A DNA stretch of 64,000 bases from Siphonodentalium dalli (lineage: Eukaryota; Mollusca; Scaphopoda; Gadilida; Siphonodentaliidae), in contig CP136069.1 of assembly GCA_032622095.1 (NCBI GenBank), positions 121,570,126 to 121,634,125 of the forward strand. Direction: 5' to 3'. Below, piece after piece: positions 53,091 to 63,616 of the stretch. The position numbers and the translations under genes are program-made. Numbering within the stretch: position 1 is the first letter of the stretch; every line of letters starts with the position of its first letter. The notes beneath the pieces were generated by a model. That model was not told the origin of the DNA and did not search any database. It was given only the letters and a program-made list of their open reading frames with translations.

Positions 53091-54194
53091 TTCTACGTGT
53101 ACATATATAGATAACCTCAAGGTACAGTATAACCTGATAATCTACTTGCTCTTAATATCGCTATCTGAATGCACTATATATCATGTCATCATAAGTATAT
53201 TCCATCATATAGACATATAACCTGCATGGACATATACAATTAACTTGCGCGAAGTATATGGTTGTTTTGGGGTAGGTATATTAGTGATTGAAGGCCATAA
53301 CAGTTATGGTACATTTTAAGGTATTTTAAAATTATCAAAGCTGATGTTAGGCATGCAATTGCTGTCCACTTCCCTACTATAATACATGCCGATATGAGCA
53401 TTGTAAAGTATGGAATACATGTTTTGTCCACAATTGCTCAACGGGCACAGTCCATCTTGCCATTATATCCACGACGTTGCGACGAGGGTTAAAATTAAGA
53501 CGATCGAGATTGTCGTTAATTCTTGAAACTGTAACAAGAATCCAGGCAATACTTCGAGTCGTGTGCGAGGGAGGAGCAAGTACAGAATTAACAGGCGTGT
53601 TGTGAAATATCGACTATTATGCTGCAAACAATAATATCAAGAGCACTCCGCCCCCAATTCCAACTTTTATTGACTACCAGCAGAGCAGACGACAGGTCGC
53701 GTGTGTAGTGATTTATCTGCGGACAGTTTGCTCATTTCGCCATCCGCATGCTTCAGTGAACTCTTTTGTGAGCGAGTAAATGACAGTTTCATCCACAGAA
53801 CACGAGACAAAATAATAAGGTCTTACTCCTCCCCCGGCATGTCCTATTGGCTTAGCATACAAACGTGTCATCACAAAGCACAATGGCCGATAAAATGCAT
53901 AGAAATTGATATCAATGTTTTCAAAAGCTTCGTTTTAATGGCTAACACCTCTCAATCGTTGTCAGTTTTGCTTCATACTATCATCGATGAGTTCGAGGGA
54001 TTTGATTATTTAATTGCCGTGACAGATAAATTAGAGGAAACCGACATTTAAGGACATTTCAGTGGCATCGCATTTTCTAGGCGTGCTGGAATTGCTCGGA
54101 GACAGAGTAGTATAGCCACATGACATAATTTGATAGCGTAACACTAAATTGGTTGGATTGTGAAAAAAAATTGTTCGAACAATAAATACAGGAG
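53091..54194 (+). promoter_or_regulatory. Presumed 5' flank / 5' UTR of BarH copy 2
   Basis: It lies between the LINE and the start codon. A CTCCGCCCCC word near 53646 and an ATTGGC (inverted CCAAT) near 53847 are compatible with promoter elements, but nothing here proves a transcription start. An in-frame TAA at 54183-54185 fixes the start codon. A 116-codon frame at 53701 has no protein features. Confidence 0.3.
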
Positions 54195-54621
54195 ATGGCT
54201 TCCAAGGAAACTTGGTCGGAATGGTCCGCGCATGTGAAAAATTATTCGCCCAAAAACTGCGATTCGGTAGTGCCGACATGCGGACAACCTACAGATGTCA
54301 GTGTGATAAAAAACGCTAATTCGGAAACGGAGAGAATCGTGACACCTAGTTCAACAAACACAAAACATTCTGAACAGGAAACGGAGAAACACAATCAAGT
54401 TGACGTTGAGCCCGTTAAACCAAGAAAATCTTTCCTAATAAGTGACATTTTGTGCAAACAATCTAGGACAAAACATTCAGGAGAGTGCGGAAACGAAACG
54501 AACTCTAGCGCATCTAAAGACATTGTTCATAAAAGTCTGTTATTTCAGAGTGACACATTTAAAGACGCCGTGATTCAGTCATATCATTCTACTGCTGATG
54601 AAAATTCACATTTTTCAGACG
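54195..54621 (+). CDS. Barhl: BarH copy 2, exon 1
   Basis: Encodes residues 1-142 and the first base of codon 143. The donor is G|GTAAGAG at 54622. It contains the FIL motif SFLISDIL within a charged, serine-rich region. Confidence 0.92.
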
Positions 54622-57600
54622 GTAAGAGTGAACATGTGTTTCTTAGTTCTTTGTTGTTCTTCGAACCTTTAAATCTTTTATTCAATCATTTAAAACATGT
54701 GACATAAGTGGTCAAATTTTAATAATCTTGAATCAAGGAATTGGCGTTGGTGGTACAAGCATGAATTATACAGTAAATGGTTATCAACCAAGCTTAAGCA
54801 GTCCATTTTGGGCTCGTATAAATTCTCATAATTTGTGAAATTGTACAGCATTTGTTTGTATTAATGATTTGCCCTAGTTTGCATAAATGTGGTAAATAAA
54901 TAAGGGATAAAGGTAAGAAACGTCGCCTCGGTGAATCCGAAAAACCTGAAAATAAGAATCGTCTGCCATATTAATGTTTATGTTCTGCTCCTTTACGAGA
55001 TGGCTGAATTTAAACACTCATATGTATCTTGAACATTACTTTGCTGATCATGTGCAAGCTATACATTATTTAAATACATACGTGCATTTACATGTATATA
55101 TAGATGCATGCTACATGCAGAATGCAGCATATATCTATGTTCGACGTAAAAGGTTATCGTTCACATTATGCAATCAAGATGTCAGGCAAATTGGTTTAAT
55201 TGGTTAAAAGCGCTTTTGTCACTTAAATATGACAAAAGTAAATGTAATAGTAAGACGACTTTAATTAAGTATTTAGAGTTAAAATTCGGTTAATTTAAAA
55301 ATTAGTCTGTGTGCATGTGTCCGTCAAAGATTAAGTCATCTACCGATGAATCATTCTGACGAAAAATATTTGTAAATATAAAACTAACATGCAAATTATA
55401 AAGGCCCGTGAACATTATTCAAAATATACTATACTGGGTGATTGCAATTATTCCATTTCATTTTGATTTCTTCTTATATAAGGAATGCATATTTTAACAA
55501 TCGCTCCGCAGAATAAATCGTTAATTACTGATTGATATTTATTAATTTATCTTGATAAAAATAAGGGCACATGCACGGAACTATTCAGCTGAGTTCACGT
55601 ATGTGCGCAATTTGCACGAAAGAAGTATACTTCATTGCATTATATTCTAGATGTACAAATGACGAGAAATGTTATAATCTTCCAAGTCAAACCCTTGGTT
55701 AATTCAGTTGATTTACTTATGTTATATAGCACGGGGAACTTAGTTGAGATAACGAGCTGCTTTAACTTTTAACCCTTTCTATACTAAATGGATTCTCCCA
55801 GTTAGTTCAAAATGTACATCGGAATGGTCTATTATTCAGTTGGAGGGGTGATAAAAGCAGACGACAGATAAATAAAAGTGCAGAAGGAGTCCTATTTAAT
55901 CAGGGAAATGTTTAGATAATAAATTTGTTTGTTAAACTTATTATCTCAACATTTCCTATATATGGGATAACTACTCAGCAATGATGCTTTAGCATAGAAA
56001 TGGTTAATAATAATCTTACACTTGCAGAGTAATTGGAATTGTTAAATTACTATTTAGTGCAACAAGACTGGAACACGGTTCCAAAAAAAAGCAAGCATTG
56101 CGCGAATAAATACTTCAAAAATATTTCGGAGAATCGTATTCGTTAAAATAAAATATCTCATTTCGAGCATTATTACGTGTACCATATATATGTAGTCAGA
56201 CCAAATTATTGAGTGATAAATGACGAACATGAGTGATAAGAAATCTCCATTTGGTTGGGTTTGGTCAGAATTGATGGAATCAGAGTCCATTTGGTGGCGA
56301 CAAAATCTTGAATAATGACTCGACTTTTTGTGTCACATTTTGAAATTGAATATATGGACAAAGAAATGATTAAAAATCTAATGTAAATTTTTTAATTTTG
56401 AATTAAGCAAACTTAAATAGCATATAAATTTTCAAGATACACGCAGAAAGGTCATATGCGGTAGTACATTGTATGTATACTCACTCAATGTCATGCAGTT
56501 AATATACGTTCACTTTCATGAAATTTGATAAATTCCTGAATGACAGAATATATTTTGTATTGTTTTGTTGCTAATTGGGGCGGTGAAATGACACGAGTTA
56601 CAGCACGAATCATGCTTCCACTATATTTACAGACTAATTTCGGTTGTATGATAAGTTATAGAATTACAGAAATCTCACTGCGCATGTAGTAAACAGTGAG
56701 GTATATGTGCATTTCATAAGTAGTTTTTGACGTTCACATATTGGCACACATATGGCACACTACGACGAATCGGCTATATTAAACAGAGTTCAACATGAAC
56801 CAATATTGCATCCAACAAATTGAGGAATGCACACATTTGATTCTACCCTTTTTACGGAACTGACCCTTTATAAACTACAAACACAGTTAGGCAGCTCACA
56901 TATGGGTTTGAAATTGGAGATATAATGTTAAAAAAAAAGAAATACGTCGTGTTTGATTAAAATAAAAAATGTTAATGTATTATTGTAATTTGGAGGAAAC
57001 ATGCTCTCTGCGGAAATACAAAAATCTCGTTTCTTAGAAAACTGCCCCACTTTTTTTCTAAGATTGACAGTTTGATCTAGTTTACTATATTCGATTTCCG
57101 TAACAGCCTGAGATGTAAGATGTTTTGTTTTACAGAAATATTTAAATATATCAAAATATACGTTAGCAGTCGAAATTAAACCTCGCATATGTAGCTCAAT
57201 TTTTGAGTGTATCAAATGAGTTACTACTGACTGAATTTCGGCGGAATCAACTATCTTCATAATACAGGAAGCGATGCCACAGGGCACTGTCAATCAGCAT
57301 AATTATGAAACAAGTTGCAAGTGGAAAGTTAAATTATTGTATTATAAAAGACTGGAGAAACAATTTGGTTATCACTTTAAAGATGATCTAGCTCTTCCCG
57401 CGGCAGCGGCTTAACCCTTTCCATACTAAATGGATTCTCCCATGCAGTCAGTTAAAAATTGTACATCGGAATGTTCTATTATTCATTTGGAGAAACGTTA
57501 AGGCGGTGAAAGCAGACGACAAATAAATAACAGTGCAGAAGGAGCCCTATTTATTGAGGGAAATGTATAGATAATAAGTTCAACAAATGTCGTTGAACTT

Positions 57601-59688
57601 ATTATCTGAAGACAACTACTCATTAATGATGCTTTAGTATATAAATTATTAGTATATATATACAACTACTTTTCAATTCACGTTTCAAAAAACAATTATC
57701 GCCAAAAGCACCTAAGGAAATCATCTGGTGTTGCACGTATATGTTTTAAAAGAGAGATTTCTAATAAAAAATGCTACACTATTCTAAAAATAGTCAAATT
57801 TTCTGTACAGGTTCATAGAACATAATTGGAGAAGAAACATAGTTCTATTTGACAGAAGCTCCTGTTGCTTGTTCTCTCTGACTTGAAATTAAATATTGTA
57901 TATCCCAAAACATACACAGAACGTTCAGGGAAGAGATACACTAACGCCCTAAGTAATCGACTCCATAACCACAGCAGAATTATGGGTAACTTTACAGGAT
58001 TTATTCGGAAATATGGATTGTTGCCATTCATGGGAAAGCTCTCCGCTTGTTGCCATTCATCGGAAAGCTCTATCCTCGATTAATTAGGGAATTACTGTAC
58101 ACCGTCTTTAATTCACCCATGTTCTCTGTTTCACAGATGGTGATTCTCACAGCGACATCTCGTCGCCTCACGAGGACAGCGCATCGATGCGAGCACGGAA
58201 GGCGAGAAAGGCGAGAACAGCGTTCACAGACCACCAACTCAACGTGCTGGAGAAAAACTTCGAAAGGCAGAAATATCTCAGCGTTCAGGACCGAATGGAA
58301 CTCGCTGCAAAACTAAACCTCACAGACACCCAATGCAAAACCTGGTATCAGAACAGAAGGTACGCCAACTGTTGCTTAATACATTTATAAATGCATATAT
58401 GCGAGTTGAGTCGAACGTCAGACCTACAGAGTTAAACACGAATTCGTTGGCCAGATCCATAGTTGGACACATTTCGCACATTGAACTACTACTGATAAGA
58501 ATTAGTTATAGGGTAATACGTCAATAGAAATTGTGTTCTTTCCTCCAGTTGTCGCTTAACCATATCCGTTGTTACGATTATAAGGTTTCGTGAAGCCAGG
58601 CATGGGCACGTGAGCGTTAATTGCGTGCAATCATCGAGCCAACCACTGACTATGACGTCATAACAACATAATTAAGTACAAAGTAATCAAGAAACATATT
58701 AGTTTACTGCGAGTGGCAATAATTTTCAACTGGACTATTTGTTTTTGGACCGTCCGAACAACTTACGCCTACTATTACTAATTCTGATCAGTATTGTAGT
58801 TCATTGTTCGAAAGATGCCCATTACTTCATCGAAAATACAACAATCACACATACATATATTTTGTAATGTTCTAAATAATCGTCTTACTTCACTTGGTGT
58901 CCTTTTAGCCCAAGTGGGTGATTCGTCAAAAATAAGCACTTCTAGACATCCTAATTTATAATGTCACATCAACATGCTTCATCCACATCTTAGTATATCA
59001 CAGAGGAAAAGCTTCACTCCGTTATGATTTATTTCTCACATTGTGTTGCACCCTATAAAATATGGATGCAAGTTCAACTGTCAGTCTGTATAGAAAGAAG
59101 ACATGTCAGCCTGTCGCATTTGAAGATTGTCCGATATACGAACAAGTTGCTTCCGTACTATATATGACGATACAGGTTGAGATATATGGATGCGTTGCAT
59201 GTCGCATGAAGTTAGTTCCGCCAATCAACATATCAAGCATTCAATCCCCAAGTGAATGCAGATACCGTACACGTGTACACATATATGTGTATAGTATGTC
59301 ATCCATACATAATGTGCTCTTGAATGGAGACATGGTCAACCCATGCATATACGTGTATATGAAGGTGTGTTCACGCTCGAACAAACACATGTATGGAGGT
59401 TTTATAAAATTACATAATGGCATAATCGGTAATAAGCTATATGAAACTTGGACAAAACATGACATAACCATTTTTTTCGTTTCTTTTTACAGAACCAAAT
59501 GGAAGCGACAGACAGCGGTGGGGTTGGAGTTGTTAGCCGAAGCCGGGAATTATGCAGCTGTACAAAGACTTTTACAGACGAACCCATTTTGGAGTTCCTA
59601 TTATCCTCAGGCATCGTGCGTTCTCACGGGTCTACGGCCTACCCAGACGCTACCTCGATATGGCGTCGCTGGTGCACCATGGCCCTGA
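54195..59688 (+). CDS. Barhl: BarH-like homeobox transcription factor, canonical copy 2 (3 exons, 281 aa)
   Basis: Joined exons 54195-54621, 58137-58359 and 59493-59688 encode 281 aa. It is a nuclear DNA-binding factor of the BarH/Barhl class, whose members act mainly as repressors in neural development (family knowledge). The N-terminal region is Ser/Thr/Glu-rich with an FIL/eh1-like SFLISDIL at 79-86. [16 protein letters not shown] acidic-serine linker precedes the homeodomain at 165-224 (R5, F8, L16, F20, W48, Y49, Q50, N51, R53). [20 protein letters not shown] follows, as in fly and vertebrate BarH proteins. Position 45 is Cys where BarH proteins have Val. Both introns match copy 1 in position and phase. 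The start is the first ATG after an in-frame TAA. The C-terminus may be frameshifted after SYYPQ. Confidence 0.94.
54622..55768. other. Intron 1 of BarH copy 2, first part
   Basis: No coding or repeat feature was recognised. The sequence is AT-rich and could contain enhancers, which cannot be seen without comparison. Confidence 0.5.
55769..56007 (+). mobile_element. TTAA-flanked family B element, complete, in intron 1 of BarH copy 2
   Basis: TTAA at 55769-55772 and 56004-56007 bound CCCTTTCTATACTAAATGG and GCTTTAGCATAGAAATGG. The inside carries GGAATGGTCTATTATTCAGT, AGTGCAGAAGGAG and a central hairpin with AGATAATAAATTTG and AACTTATTATCT. Non-coding; a piggyBac-type TTAA target is inferred. 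Confidence 0.85.
57411..57652 (+). mobile_element. TTAA-flanked family B element, second copy in intron 1 of BarH copy 2
   Basis: The left end is TTAACCCTTTCCATACTAAATGG. The central hairpin AGATAATAAGTTCAACAAATG / TTGAACTTATTATCT is strong. The right end (GCTTTAGTATATAAATTATTAG) has decayed, so the right TTAA is lost. Confidence 0.8.
58137..58359 (+). CDS. Barhl: BarH copy 2, exon 2 (most of the homeodomain)
   Basis: The acceptor GTTTCACAG|ATGGTGATTC completes Asp143. The exon encodes residues 144-216 and two bases of Arg217 (homeodomain position 53). The donor AG|GTACGCC is at 58360. [17 protein letters not shown] is identical in style to fly and vertebrate BarH. Confidence 0.94.
58530..58820 (+). 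repeat. Diverged family F copy in intron 2 of BarH copy 2
   Basis: Blocks TTGTGTTCTTTCCTCCAGTTGTC, GTTACGATTATAAGGTT, TAACAACATAATTAAGTACA, TTACTGCGAGT and TTTTTGGACCGTCCGA match 16385-16860 in the same order. The right end (GTTCGAAAGATG) resembles the family F terminus. The left terminus is not clear. Confidence 0.6.
59493..59688 (+). CDS. Barhl: BarH copy 2, exon 3 (end of homeodomain and C-terminus)
   Basis: The acceptor CTTTTTACAG|AACCAAATGG completes Arg53, then [20 protein letters not shown] and [10 protein letters not shown]. The stop TGA is at 59686-59688. In the +1 frame a further open stretch reads [11 protein letters not shown] and runs to a TGA at 59774-59776, resembling NLERQYMDTH of copy 1. 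The annotated end may therefore reflect an indel. Confidence 0.88.
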
Positions 59689-59776
59689 ATTAGCACACGT
59701 GACTAAGATCTGCGGTCTATCAAGACCCTCCACACAGAGTTCCAGACTCTCAGGGGTGAGCCGAAGTGCAATATGA

Positions 59777-61117
59777 ATTTTAGGCATGCGCTCCTACATG
59801 AATCTCGGCCAGATTACGTACGCGCTGTCTGGTTATAGATGTTACATACTGTAACAATCCACACACCATGACGGACTTTTCTGGTGGGGAAACTTGTCAG
59901 TGATTGTTAACAGTATCTTGGACTTACAGAAATTAGTAATGGCGACAGTGTGTCGGCGGTAACAAATTGTCGAACTTTGGACATGTGCGGAATCCCAGAC
60001 CTTAAGAGTGGCTTCCCTGAACACAAGGAAACAGCATATTAAATAACGGTGACGATGATTCTAGGAAAATAGCACATGGCATCGTCTTGACTGCACATGT
60101 AGTTTTTGAAGACATTCTCTTTGAACTATAATGCGGGGATTGACATCAGATTGTGCGGGCGGTGGGTGGTCACTTTTGGTAATATTGTGCATTCTATCCA
60201 CAGTGAAGTCTTAGGACGTAAATTAGTCCACTCCTCATATATTGAAGCAACGATATTTAAAAATGGGACCATAAATATAAACCAGTATTATCCCCACCGA
60301 TTTCACTAGCTGGTTTTCGTCGAAGAGAACTTGGACAAAACTAAAATATAACTGTCGTTCAGAAACCGCAATGAATCGCTTGCGATTTCCTATTCATTTG
60401 CCTCTTATTTTGTGATTTACATGTGTTCAAGGTTTTTGGTATTCAATAATTCCATTAAATTTCAAAGTTCGATGCCAGTTTTGTCTATAATAGGACGACG
60501 GCATAGATTGACTGCCATTTCCTATTTAATTTCAATTAAGTATATTTGTTTTGTTGATATTAATTTATTATTTTGCTGTAAATGTTTTGATGATGTTGTT
60601 ATAAAATTTATTCGAAAAAAAAAATCATCTTCCAAGGTTTCTTCCCAATCTAGAACAAACATATAAGTATCCCAATACGTCCCTAGTGAAAATCAGCGAT
60701 CTATTCTGAATTACAATGATCAGTCATCCTGGAGAAACACTGCCTCGTTCACAATTACAATCATGCATTCGTTTTAGATCATGTTCACACATTGGTAAAT
60801 TTCTCCCAGTATTGCTGAGGCAACTCACCGTAGAGTCCTGCACATGTATAGTTATTATATGCTAGTATATAAACGACAGACTTAAACGAAGATGTTCCAC
60901 CGTTTACTCTATATATAAGCAGTGAGGTGTCTGGATTATCCATAAGTTATATCTGCAGCAGACATTTGCCCGAAATTAACATCCAATTATCTGGCAAATA
61001 ATAATCGTATAATCACTGGTGGCATTTCATGGGTCAACGACTGGATATAACAATTAAACATATATAATTCCGAAATTTAACATAGATATAGCTTGTCAAT
61101 TTGTGATGAATTTCATG
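59777..61117. other. 3' flank of BarH copy 2, gene-free
   Basis: No further exon, RNA gene or large repeat was recognised. It presumably includes the 3' untranslated region. Confidence 0.5.
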
Positions 61118-61534
61118 GTAATTTGTCAGATAATTTTGCTAGCTGCGTGAACGTACCATTAGCGTACGTTCTCGCAGCAGGCTAGATTGCCTGCAAAATG
61201 TTCATAAATGGCTATATTGTTGCACTCGTTTGAATGATAATTTATAGAAGTAAAATATATGTATCTTCTTTTGTTTTACCGCTTGTCTGAGTGAAGAAAT
61301 GCAACGACTTATTGCAAGATTAATTATTGCCAGGTATTTGAAGCCTTCAAGTATTTCGGACAAAGTTGTGTAACAACCTAATGAAATAAATAGATCCCAT
61401 TGCACATGCAGTAAACTGTTGGACATGTGGGTTGTAGTAGTTTGTCACGTACAACTTAGCACACTGCAGCACTCTATGCCGAATTACCTGCAAAATTGAC
61501 AGGCAAACTTGCCAGCTGTGTGAACATAGCATTA
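61118..61534. mobile_element. TIR element with GTTCxCxCAGC termini and an adjoining inverted terminus
   Basis: The left terminus TAGCGTACGTTCTCGCAGCA + GGCTAGATTGCCTG at 61160 is complementary, with some mismatches, to CAGGCAAACTTGCCAGCTGT + GTGAACATAGCATTA ending 61534. Directly left of it, 61118-61159 holds another right-type terminus (GCTAGCTGCGTGAACGTACC), so two inverted ends abut at 61160. Non-coding. Confidence 0.6.
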
Positions 61535-61578
61535 CAAGGTATGTTTAGTCAAGTTTAAATGTGAAGTCATTATTTCAC

Positions 61579-61842
61579 TTTAACCCTTCCATGACTGGAG
61601 CTTTTTGAAATTTTGCGAAAAACCTGTGCCAATGCATTCTCTTATATATGCGAGTCTCCCATAGAAAGCCTCGCACATATAAGAGAATAGATTGGCCTAA
61701 CAATATTTACATTGACCTTGTAAGCCATTGCATTCTCTTATATATGCGAGGCTTCCTATGTTAGATTCGTGTATATAAGCGAATACACTGGCACAGGATC
61801 TGTAATGCTGCGCTAGCGCAACTCCCGTCATGAACGGGTTAA
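61579..61842. mobile_element. TTAA-flanked double-palindrome element (family C, short form)
   Basis: TTAA at 61579-61582 and 61839-61842 bound CCCTTCCATGAC and GTCATGAACGGG. Inside are two CCAATGCATTCTCTTATATA-type palindromes separated by only about 30 bp, each introduced by TGTGCC or closed by GGCACA. It shares the palindrome module with 18455 and 63617 but has different outer ends and almost no core. Confidence 0.75.
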
Positions 61843-62013
61843 AACAGCAACGATTTATCAAGCACCCGGATGTCGTGATCATTAATTCGAACCATTATAT
61901 TTTACAACCCAAGAAACTCTTGCTGTGCTATATCGACATGACGACACAAATCCCATGTGTAGTATAAATAACCGTTAGCAACCTAACTTATTTATATTGC
62001 CTCTTCTGTCTGG

Positions 62014-62165
62014 TTAACCCTTTCTCAACTAGATGTGCTCTCCCAGCAGTTATAACTCCATATATTGGAAAGGTCCTTTGTTTATCTGGACATTCGAAAA
62101 ATAGAAGGTCGAACCCGCATGGCGAGATCTTCTAGTCTCCGAATGTCCAGTCGCGAACCCATTAG
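62014..62165 (+). mobile_element. Family B-like left half with a different central hairpin
   Basis: TTAACCCTTTCTCAACTAGATG and CATATATTGGAAAGGTC follow the family B left end. A new hairpin then replaces the usual one (CTGGACATTCG with CGAATGTCCAG). The right end is not found. Confidence 0.5.
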
Positions 62166-62864
62166 CTGACTTAAAACAGTTTTGAAATTACAAGGATGAA
62201 GTACTTTCATACCAATCAACAATTCCTATAAATCTCGACAAATGAGACACATCAGAACGTTTCCCTGTATAAATAATAGTCCTTAGCTGAGAATAACAAA
62301 ACCATGCCCATTGACACGGTTCATGCTATTAGAGATTGTGTCCTTTGTCGCTGAACATGCTGGGGACGCAACTGTAAAAAAAATCGCCTATGCGATTTTC
62401 ATCGAAATTAAACGTCGACGTGCGTATAGACAGACAAGTTTAGTTTTTGCGCTGTTTGAAGTAGATTCTGTTTATTTATATGCGCAATACACATGTAGTC
62501 GGTTGACGTACTTATCTGGAATTTGGGCAACTTATGTCAATAAAATATTGTTTGATACGAACTCCGATTTCATCACGTTACACAAGCTCCCATTCTATAC
62601 GGCCCGCTATCATTCTGGTTTATGTACACGTTGATATATGCAAATGAGAGACACACACATATATCAACACGCACTGAATTGCGTATGGTTCAAGAACTAT
62701 GCAAATGTTGTTTATCGTAGGCGGAGTAATAAACACTAGCTCTCTCTGGGAGGTCACAGTTGGAATTCGTTAGAGACATTGACAATCAGATAACGTAGTG
62801 TACATTCAGGAAATAGAAGTTCGGGATAGAACAAAGGAGCTGGGTTTTAAGAAAAAAATATGCA
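62166..62864. other. Gene-free stretch
   Basis: A 107-codon + frame at 62311-62634 has no recognisable domain or splice context and is not called. Confidence 0.45.
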
Positions 62865-63178
62865 GATGAAAGCCAATACAGTTGCAGAACTATTCATATT
62901 TATTTGATGGAAATTATCAGATAATAAATTCAACAATGGCCGTTTGTTGAATTTAATATCTGACATTTTCCAAGGCAATGAGTATTAGTAAAGAAAGGGT
63001 TATTTTTCACACAAATTGCAAATCAAGCTTCAACGCACTGAAAAGTTATTTTCAGTGCGTTGTCGGAAATGTCGAATTTTTCATCTGCACATTTCCCTCA
63101 ATAAACACGACTCCTTCTGCACCGTTAGTATCTGTCGTCTAGATATATTACACGTATATTACCGAGACCTAATTAAAG
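62865..63178. mobile_element. Two family B fragments in inverted arrangement
   Basis: 62865-63002 is a right half with the central AGATAATAAATTCAACAATG / TTGTTGAATTTAATATCTG hairpin and terminus TTAGTAAAGAAAGGGTTA. 63065-63178 is a reversed left half (TTTCCCTCAATAAACACGAC, CTCCTTCTGCAC, then ATTAAAGGGTG). A TCAACGCACTGAAAAGTTA / TTTTCAGTGCGTTG hairpin lies between them near 63028-63062. Confidence 0.6.
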
Positions 63179-63616
63179 GGTGACAATGTGCAAAGATAAT
63201 CAACAAGGCGGCCTAAAGATGACACAAATTAAAGAATTAATCGGAACCATGACAATAACATGGCTCAGGAGATTTACCATAATACACCCAAAATGGATAA
63301 ATATTCCCCCACCCCGATATATTATCTGATGCATTATTCCTCACATACGATGAAAATACCTCGAATCCATAAGGGTACACTCATAAACCCATTGTGATGT
63401 GACGTCATTACGGTTTGGACAGATTTACCCAAGACACTACCCAGTGACCATTCATATCTAAACTCAAATACACTATGAAACAGCGATACTATTAACGTAA
63501 TCAAGCACTCAATTGATATACAGGGATGGACGCGAAAATGGCGTGATATCTGTGAGTGACCTTATTCCGACAACGAACTCCCAACTGTAGCTAGGATGAA
63601 AGAAATGTATGATATA
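63179..63616. other. Gene-free stretch
   Basis: No feature recognised; AT-rich flanking sequence. Confidence 0.45.

Noticed and set aside
53701-54051. 116-codon frame upstream of BarH copy 2
   Set aside because: No domain, and an in-frame TAA precedes the BarH ATG. At most it is part of a 5' leader.
59062-59492. Open frame upstream of BarH copy 2 exon 3 that could extend the exon by 143 codons
   Set aside because: A strong pyrimidine tract and AG at 59491-59492 align exactly with the copy 1 acceptor and with the known homeodomain continuation. The upstream codons are intron read-through.
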